The translations under genes and the position numbers were made by a program. The notes under the pieces were generated by a model. That model made no database searches. It saw only the letters and a program-made list of their open reading frames with translations, and had not been told where the DNA came from. Of a stretch of DNA of 26,311 nucleotides, positions 20,062 through 26,311 are shown piece by piece. The stretch is taken from contig JANBPT010000684.1 of NCBI GenBank assembly GCA_027575765.1, positions 1 to 26,311 on the forward strand, given 5' to 3'. Source of the DNA: Tieghemiomyces parasiticus (lineage: Eukaryota; Kickxellomycota; Dimargaritomycetes; Dimargaritales; Dimargaritaceae). Each line of letters starts with the position of its first letter. Positions within the stretch are counted from its first letter, which is position 1.

Positions 20062-20789
20062 TGGCGATAGGCTATCGAGCGGAGAGGCGCCAGCCCTGGT
20101 TGTGTAGAGCGGTAGGGATGGGTATGCGTTGAGAGTGAATAGATTGGAAAGCAGAGGGTCAGAGTGGTGAGGAAGAGTGGAGGCAGAGTTGTGGTGGGAT
20201 GTGTATAATTGTTGGTCAACGTTGCGAGGTTGGGCCAAAGCGGCAGGCCATCACCGACACATCCTGAGAAGTACAAGCGGTGAGTGCAAAAGGGGCTGAA
20301 CGTTTCTAAGCAGGGGGGGGGCCGTCAGGTTACCTTAGTGATCACGAGACCCGCTTACGCTGGAATCCTATGGCTAGCGTTGGAGGGTCTGTGACAAGGT
20401 GGGCCGAATGCCCGTGAGGAGCAGCGCATCGGGCGAAGTTGCGACTGGTGGCCCGTTGCGATTTCGCTCACACAAGTCGCCCTGGGAAGGGGATCAGCTA
20501 GTGCTCAGGGCTGCATGCCGCGGGAGCACGTACAGTAGCGCTCACTAGACATTGGTCAACCCGTTTCACTTTCAAAAGCTCGGCTGGCGAAAAACATTGT
20601 TACTCAAAGCTTACTCTTTCTATCAAACTTCTTTTCCCTACGGCCACATTTCAGTCCGCCTGCGGAGTTTGCGACCCCCGCTGTTGATCGCCCTAATTAA
20701 CGTTTTCACGGGAAACTCTTTTTACATCGGCAACGCTCATTCCTCACCTCGCCTCTACTTTGACACGCGTCCCCGTCCACCCCATCGGA
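20062..20789. other. Divergent intergenic region between cytochrome b5 and nucleoporin genes
   Basis: The two start codons point away from each other, so this 728-bp stretch should hold both promoters. The side next to the b5 gene is pyrimidine-rich on its coding strand, as for a leader. A weak TATA-like TTATACA lies near 20204-20210 on the minus strand. No strong TATA box was seen for the nucleoporin. A nine-base G run is at 20313-20321. There is no evidence for another gene. Confidence 0.5.
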
Positions 20790-21998
20790 ATGTTTGGTAC
20801 TGCCACCAGCAACGCCGGTGGCTTCGGCTCTGGAACCACTTCGGGTTTCGGCGGCGGCTTATCGACAGCGCCCAGCTTTGGCAGCAGCAATTCCAGCGCC
20901 CCAACCTTCGGGGGTAACAACACCGGCACCTCAGGATTCGGAAGTGCCACGGGCCAAGGGGTCGGGGGCTTTAGTGGCAACGCGGCGACTGCCCCCGGAC
21001 TCGGCGGTGGTTCTACGACCACCCCAGGCTTCGGAAGCGCCACGAGTCAAGGTGCCGGGGGTTTCGGCAGCAGTAGTACGGCCACCCCGGGATTCGGTAG
21101 CGGTACCGCCACAACAGCGGGCTTCGCCACCCCCGCAACCAGCAGCCAGGCCCTCCCTTCGTTCGGCTCCCTGACCAGTACCGCGCCGGCCACCTCAGGA
21201 GTCTCCACCGGTTTCAGCAGCAGTGGCCTAGGATTTGGGTCGACCACGAGCTGTGCGACGACTTCAAACACCCTCCGCCCAGGTTTTGGCAGCTCCGCGC
21301 TTTCCGCTCCGGCCGCCGGGACTACCGACACCGCCAGTTACCAGCGGACCACGCGGGTAGCCGATCTCCCCGACGCCTCAACGAAACTGCTGGAGGAGTT
21401 TGAAACCTTCCAACGGTCGCAGCTTCAGATCCGGGACGAGCTCGCTCTACGTGGGGCACCAGAACTAATTCGACACACCACGACAAGGCTGCACACCCTG
21501 CACCAGCAGCGGGCCGCTCTCGAATACGCCTTAGGCGCGGACGGCCAGCGGCTAGATCGGTTGAAACATAAAGTCAACTCTGAACTGCGCGCCATTGAAG
21601 CCGCCAGTCGTGGGCTGGGCGACCTGTCCAGTCTGCGGTACCCTTCCTCTACACTGGCGCCCTCACAGGGACCCGGCGTGACCTCGCCAGCCGCCCACCT
21701 GACGTTCGATTACTACTGGGGCCTCCTTGGCACGTTTGAGACGCGGTACCAGGAATACACCCAATTGGCCAATCAGATTGAGAGCCACCTGGCTTCGGTA
21801 CTCCGCACCATGCCTGGTCGGGTTACCACATCCCAGTACCTCGCTGACGCACCAGCCAAGCAGCCCACCACTTCGTTGACCAATGCCTTGCGCTACATGC
21901 ACGAGACGTTCATGTCCCTTTCCTCCCAGATCGCCTCTATCCATTCCCAGATTGAGGACCTGCGGATGTCACTGGGCTACTTCCCCGCGACCCACTAA
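20790..21998 (+). CDS. NUP49: FG-nucleoporin of the central channel, Nup49/Nup58 type
   Basis: A single exon encodes 402 residues. Residues 1-170 are a Gly/Ser/Thr/Ala-rich region with about 12 FG motifs, mostly GFGS and SFGS, and no GLFG. This is the unfolded part that binds transport receptors. Residues 185-402 are predominantly helical. They include a block near 304-340 (FDYYWGLLGTFETRYQEYTQ, then IESHLASVL) and a C-terminal block at 366-395 (LRYMHETFMSLSSQIASIH). Both are typical of Nup58/Nup49, whose coiled coils assemble with Nup54/Nup57 and Nup62/Nsp1 in the inner-ring channel trimer. Yeast Nup49 is 472 residues, so this copy has a shorter FG region. The frame is open 10 codons upstream but without ATG, and the ATG at 20790 gives MFGTATS, a usual FG-Nup beginning. 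Animal Nup58 is the alternative name for the same orthologue. Confidence 0.9.
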   Translation: MFGTATSNAGGFGSGTTSGFGGGLSTAPSFGSSNSSAPTFGGNNTGTSGFGSATGQGVGGFSGNAATAPGLGGGSTTTPGFGSATSQGAGGFGSSSTATPGFGSGTATTAGFATPATSSQALPSFGSLTSTAPATSGVSTGFSSSGLGFGSTTSCATTSNTLRPGFGSSALSAPAAGTTDTASYQRTTRVADLPDASTKLLEEFETFQRSQLQIRDELALRGAPELIRHTTTRLHTLHQQRAALEYALGADGQRLDRLKHKVNSELRAIEAASRGLGDLSSLRYPSSTLAPSQGPGVTSPAAHLTFDYYWGLLGTFETRYQEYTQLANQIESHLASVLRTMPGRVTTSQYLADAPAKQPTTSLTNALRYMHETFMSLSSQIASIHSQIEDLRMSLGYFPATH

Positions 21999-22762
21999 CT
22001 TTAGTCACCTACTCGAAATGGATGCACTCGCCAACAACCATTGAATAAAATACACCCTCTCCATACGAACCGTTTTTTTGCCGCAGGGCATGATTTAGTA
22101 AGATTTATCCCCTAAAATGTCTCGTCCTCTGGCAGTCAATAAAAAAAAACTCCAATTTTTAAAATAATAATGGTAATAGGTTAGGTGGGGGCGTGGTGGG
22201 AGTGTAACCAAGGCGGCCCCCCAAGAGGCCTTCCCTTCCAAGAAGACCGCCTCTCTTTAGGTCCGACCTTCCTGATGGAAAATGGACGCCTCCACAATCA
22301 ATCAGGCGCCTTCCATTAAAACTAAGAAGGAGGCGGCCTTCAGATTTGAGAAGGAAACTTGACCTGATTTGGCGACCTCACTTTTTATAATTGAGGTCGT
22401 TAATTGCAGCGCCTAAGATACACCAAACGGTTTCGCGTCATCACCTCAACCACCCATATTTAAAGGCGGCAAACCAGCCATAACCGCCCATTTCATCAAG
22501 TGTGTAATAAATGTCTGTATTAACTTTCTAACTGGCCTGCTCGCCTGCGACCCTCCCTCGGTCTTTACTAGTTGCCCTCTCCCCTCGGGACACACACCCC
22601 GTCACACCATCATTGATTGGGATCAAGCTATGGCATGGCGTGCGCGGAGGCGGGAATGCAGCATCAATCAATGCCTCAATGAGATTATCATTGTGAAGGC
22701 ATTTCAATCAACCACAGGGGGGAGTGAGACTCGGCCAGTCCAGACGACCATGACAAGCACCA
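21999..22762. other. Intergenic region between convergent nucleoporin and exopolyphosphatase genes
   Basis: It contains the 3' flanks of both genes, with A-rich runs near 22140-22165. The middle (22210-22420) has several GGCGG/CCGCC-type complementary segments, and the hairpin at 22373-22399 is annotated separately. A TATA-like ATATTTAAAG at about 22458-22467 is not followed by a recognisable gene. Confidence 0.5.
22373..22399. repeat. Perfect 8-bp inverted repeat with AT-rich 11-nt loop
   Basis: CGACCTCA at 22373-22380 and TGAGGTCG at 22392-22399 pair exactly around CTTTTTATAAT. It lies between two convergent genes. A role in 3' end formation is possible but not shown. Confidence 0.5.
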
Positions 22763-24690
22763 TTAATTCAGAACAAGCCACTGCGGACTCGCACCATGCC
22801 CAACGGATCGGCCCTCTTGGATACGGACCAGCGACTCCTCTACCAGAGGCCGGACCTGTTTGCGTGAAGCATCGATGTTGAGTTGACTGAACATAATGTA
22901 GCCACTGGACTCAAGACTCTCGCCAGTGTACACAGCGGCGTGGCGCGGGCTAATGTAGCAAACGGGACGCGGCTTGGCAGTTTCCTGGCCGTAGGGCACC
23001 AGTTTCAGGTCAGAGTTGCGGAGCTCGGCCAGCATCTGAGTGAAATCGGCACGGTGCTGTGGATTTTCTCCATTGGCCTGGAGGGCTGGGCTGTACACCA
23101 GGATTTCCCGCTGTAGACTTCCGCCGGCAGGCGGGGTGAACATGGTCATGATTATCAGCAGGTCGAGGCGGCGCTGGGTGTAAAATGATTTGAAAGCCTG
23201 CTCAAATCCAGGGATGCCATCGCGACCGATCCACTTGTCGAAGGGCCAAATTACGCTGCTGACACCCACTTCGTAACCGCCCAGATTCCACTGCTTGTAG
23301 TCCTTGCGTAGAAAAGCCTGGCCGTCCAGTAGTTCGACGGCCTGGCGAGCCTGGCGGATATCTTCGAACCAGGCTGTGAAGTACTGCTCGCGGCAGTCGT
23401 CGGCCGACACGCCGGCCTGGTTACACGCGGCCGGGAGGCGGGTCGGGTACGGCACACCGCGCTTGGCCATATCGAGAGCCTCACCCTCATTGGTAGCCGG
23501 AACAGGCGGGAGCATGCGGACCAGGTCGGGACGGGCGTCCCAGAGCAAGGTGGCGGCCTCCAGGTCCAGCGGCTTGGTTTGTTTGCTCTTAAGGTTGGCC
23601 GTGTCGGTTAGGATGGGGGCCAGCAGCATGTTAAACAGGTTGGGCTGGGTACTGATCACGGCGGCCCAGCTGCCATCGAGTTGAGAAGTCTGGAGGTCAG
23701 ATGCTCCTTCGCCACCATTAGCGGTCTTGTCGACACTCGCCTCAGCAGGTTGATTATCGGCCGAGGCATGGCCTGTGCCACCTAGGAGACGGTAACCTTC
23801 CAGCGAGGTCAGTGAGGTGGCCGAGCCGACCTTACTGAACCAGCGCGGGGAAGCGTTGGGTGCCACCTTCTCGTCGCCGTGATGGTCCAGGATTCCGCTC
23901 ACGTACTTCGTGAGGAATTTTTGTTCCTTGATGGGTTTAGGGTGGTCAACTAGGATCACTTGCAGTGTTTCGGCCGAGATAGCGTCTGGTTGGTCCTTCA
24001 GTTGTTGGAACAGGCCTTGCAGTGCTGGCGTGTCAGTGAACACTAATGCGTCCGACTGAATCAGGCCCGTCTCTGTTAGCACTCTGACGCACTCCGGGCG
24101 GATCGCAAAGTCTTGCTCCGGAATGTTGATGAGCGGGAGGTACACCGTGGTGAGGGCTTCGCCCGACTGGAGGTCGGCCAAATGACGCCAGTACGAGTAG
24201 GTCACGGCGGTGACCATTGAGTCGAGGTCTGATAAGAAAGGGGCGGTGCGAATACGTGAGCAGTGGCGGTTTAAAAAGTTGGGACATGCGAGGCAGAATA
24301 TTATCATGCATGATGGTCTCGGCAAGCGTGTTATTGGGCTGCCTAGGAAGAAGCTGCAGCGGAGACAGGTTAACAGGTCTTTGCTGTACACCCGGTCGGC
24401 CCTGACAGACTCGAAGGAAACTTACCAGCCGCTTCGTTACCCATGGTGATTACCAGGCGTCGACCATCGGTGCTCGCGATGTTACTCGCGAGGGCGTCGA
24501 GGTCGCCCTTGAGAGACGAAACGAAGGTCACCAGGCTGGGCAGACCATTCGGAAGGTCACCGGTTCGCGATTTGGGCTGTGAATAGTCGCTTGGCATAGC
24601 GTGTGCAGTGCAAACTAGCACTATGATGAGGGACGCCGCACCGATACGCAGGAGACCGTGGGTCCCCGACCAAGCAGATGATGATAACAT
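22763..24690 (-). CDS. PPX1: Exopolyphosphatase, DHH/DHHA2 family (Ppx1-like), with signal peptide
   Basis: Two exons, 24690-24426 and 24228-22763, join to 576 residues. The intron at 24425-24229 starts GTAAGT and ends ATCAG. The join makes GNEAADLDSM, the first metal-binding DHH motif (D89, D91). Further motifs are LINIP then DFAIRPEC (121-135), LVDHPKP with D183-H184, and DHHGDE at 203-208. These are the metal and phosphate ligands of Ppx1/prune phosphoesterases, which release phosphate from the ends of polyphosphate chains. Residues 240-273 are a disordered insert between the domains. The C-terminal DHHA2 domain contains LRKDYK (395-400), VGVSSVIW and ASRKQVRPLVEE near 542-553. Yeast Ppx1 is 397 residues, so this is long. 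Residues 1-31 form a clear signal peptide (MLSSSAWSGTHGLLRIGAAS, then an LIIVLV core). A second in-frame ATG at 24597, right after it, would give a 545-residue cytosolic form. No KDEL-type ending is present (it ends WLVLN). Confidence 0.92.
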
Positions 24691-24898
24691 GGATTTTACG
24701 TCGTGGGGTGGAAAGCCGGAGGTAGAACGCGGGGAAGAAGTACGTGGGCAACACCGGGGATGAGATATGGGGAATTAGAATACAATAAGTGTAGATATAT
24801 TTGCCGGGCGAGAGTGCAGTGGATGCGGCCAGGAGGAGGGTGTACCAAAATTCAAAGATAGAACGAGGGGTAAAAGTTAACCATGCGGGGTAGAATAG

Positions 24899-24906
24899 TA
24901 TTTATA
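24899..24906 (-). promoter_or_regulatory. TATA box of the exopolyphosphatase gene
   Basis: TATAAATA on the minus strand lies 209 bp upstream of the ATG at 24690. A second, weaker AATATATC is near 24796-24803, closer to the start. Which one is used would affect whether the 10-codon upstream frame at 24882-24850 is transcribed. Confidence 0.5.
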
Positions 24907-26311
24907 CAAGTAACCGCCGGGCAGTTGAGCTTGAATCACAGCCGAGTTAATGGTGAGTTCCTTGGCTCAACCAACCCCTCTCTTGTACGTAGTTAGCCGA
25001 CCCGTCGAGCCATAGGGCTGCCTAATCGTAGAACCAGTTGGTATCCGAACGTGGGTCTGTCTAAGCGGAAAGGAAGGGGGTCCCTTTGGCGTAGCAGGAA
25101 AAAGCATACCTTTTTGACGCCCACGACCGGCGGTCTGTGATACAAGATAGGTGGCTTTAAGCGGTGGCGGCGAGGGACCAGTGGAAACGGGGGGGGCCTG
25201 AATGGTACACAGGCCAAAACCTTACAGCCACCGATTTAATGTGCTATGAATGTGAGGCCACGGGGACGGAGGACAGCCAACGGGTCAGTCCGCGAGACCA
25301 TCTGAATTAAACGGTCCAGTGGACTGCAAATGCGCTTGCCCGTTGAAATGAGCGGCACCGCCGAGGCGAAAGGAACGGGAAAAAAATGTGGATAGAGAGG
25401 GTGGCGGTTGCTGTGTAACCCAAAATACATCTAAGTGGGTGAATAGGCGAACCATGGGCCCATGGAGGATCCGACACCTCTGGACGAGAGACGCCACCCC
25501 TACGTTGGTCGCACTAGTCCGGATATGGTGGCACCTAACGGTTTCTACGAGTACAGAGGCAGGTAGGCAGAGGAACAGCAGGAGCCGATGGGAGGGCAGT
25601 AGCCGGGTGCCGCATAGCCGCAACACTTGCAGGGCACTGGTAAGCTGGTCGGTGAGCGACATAGGTCGAGAAGGGGGGGGCTCGGTTAGCGCTCCACCAG
25701 GTCTAAGGCAAGGCAATAAGCGAACATCGTATGATTAAAACCCCAGGCTACCAGTGTGGCGCTCTTCAGGTTCGTCATCAGTTATTACGGTTAGTATTAG
25801 AAGGTGTCCTCAAATAGATACTTTATGTCGCTTGCAAGTGCCATTTCAATCACAGCTCGGTGGCCCAAACAAGATAGTTACGTAAACTGTCCATTCAATA
25901 ACAGCTCCGTTGCCCAATTTACTATACCCATGCAGATTTATAGGTGATATGTTTACAAGTAGATAACGGATGTGGATTGTAGACTGCGATTTAAAATTAT
26001 GATGGTTTACCATTGTAGTCGATCAATAACATAACAGTTACCAAGGCTTACACAGTAAGTAAACGTCTAACGATCCAAAGTAGCTATTAATAAGGGCCCT
26101 GGGCAAAATCATCGGAGCGGGCTCTCAAAGTAAACCCCCGGTAGCAGATGGAGTCATCGTGTCATCCATTAAACGGTGCTTGGCCTAGGACAGCAGCGGA
26201 AGATGTAGAACGATACAGCGTAGTACAAAAAAATTAGGCACGCAAAGCCTATGTGGACGCCTTGTCCTTTACCACTGGCCAAAACCATGGCGATCCGACC
26301 AATCCAGCCAT
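24907..26311. other. Right-end stretch without a recognisable gene
   Basis: Overlapping frames exist on both strands around 25285-25738. The minus-strand one has an ATG at 25662 and 125 residues, with a Leu-rich start but no motif I recognise. The last 550 bases are AT-rich with only short frames. One GTAAGT at 26055-26060 on the plus strand has no supporting exon. A gene could begin here and continue outside the window. Confidence 0.4.

Noticed and set aside
20744..21331. Minus-strand Pro/Val-rich frames opposite the FG-nucleoporin
   Set aside because: They are the complement of the Gly/Ser/FG repeat codons and have no independent support.
25285..25662. 125-codon minus-strand frame with an ATG and Leu-rich beginning
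   Set aside because: No recognised motif, overlapped by a similar-length frame on the other strand, and no clear promoter; it was left as unannotated sequence.

Overview
The window looks like nuclear DNA of a fungus, probably an early-diverging (non-Dikarya) lineage; that placement is inference, not shown directly. The support is: spliced protein-coding genes with short introns (about 97-245 nt) that all start GTAAGT and often carry CTAAY-type branch sites; TATA boxes about 110-250 bp upstream of start codons; a nucleoporin of the Nup49/Nup58 type; a cytosolic-type isoleucyl-tRNA synthetase; an Irc21-like cytochrome b5 protein; a Ppx1-like exopolyphosphatase; and a eukaryotic tRNA-Gln. FYRN/FYRC and ITFG1-type proteins are absent from budding yeast, which is why an early-diverging fungus is favoured.

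Layout from left to right: (1) 18-513 minus, the first two exons of an ITFG1/TIP-like FG-GAP secretory protein, cut by the window edge. (2) 514-2116, gene-free, with a GT microsatellite. (3) 2117-4108 plus, TATA box, spliced 5' leader and an eight-exon coding region for a 261-residue FYRN/FYRC protein. (4) 5528-8755 plus, an intronless 1075-residue isoleucyl-tRNA synthetase. (5) 8756-18180, a gene-poor stretch with two same-strand small secreted paralogues (10487-11026 and 13385-13747, both minus), each with its own TATA box, plus a promoter-like locus with a 40-codon ORF near 17106. (6) 18183-18563, a dense cluster of strong inverted repeats, followed by tRNA-Gln(CUG) at 18784-18856. (7) 19066-20061 minus, a four-exon Irc21/NCB5OR-like cytochrome b5 gene, divergent from (8) 20790-21998 plus, a Nup49/Nup58 FG-nucleoporin. 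(9) 22763-24690 minus, a two-exon DHH/DHHA2 exopolyphosphatase with an N-terminal signal peptide. (10) 24691-26311, no convincing gene beyond that gene's promoter.

The genes do not form a pathway or operon; this is an ordinary eukaryotic neighbourhood of independent genes. The points that deserve a second look are the two secreted paralogues, whose pattern recalls a peptidase-inhibitor I9 domain; the signal peptide on the exopolyphosphatase; the hairpin cluster next to the tRNA; and the complete invariance of the 5' splice hexamer. I did not find a clear multi-gene novel system. Exon joins were made by hand from splice signals, reading frame and family motifs; no database search was run.
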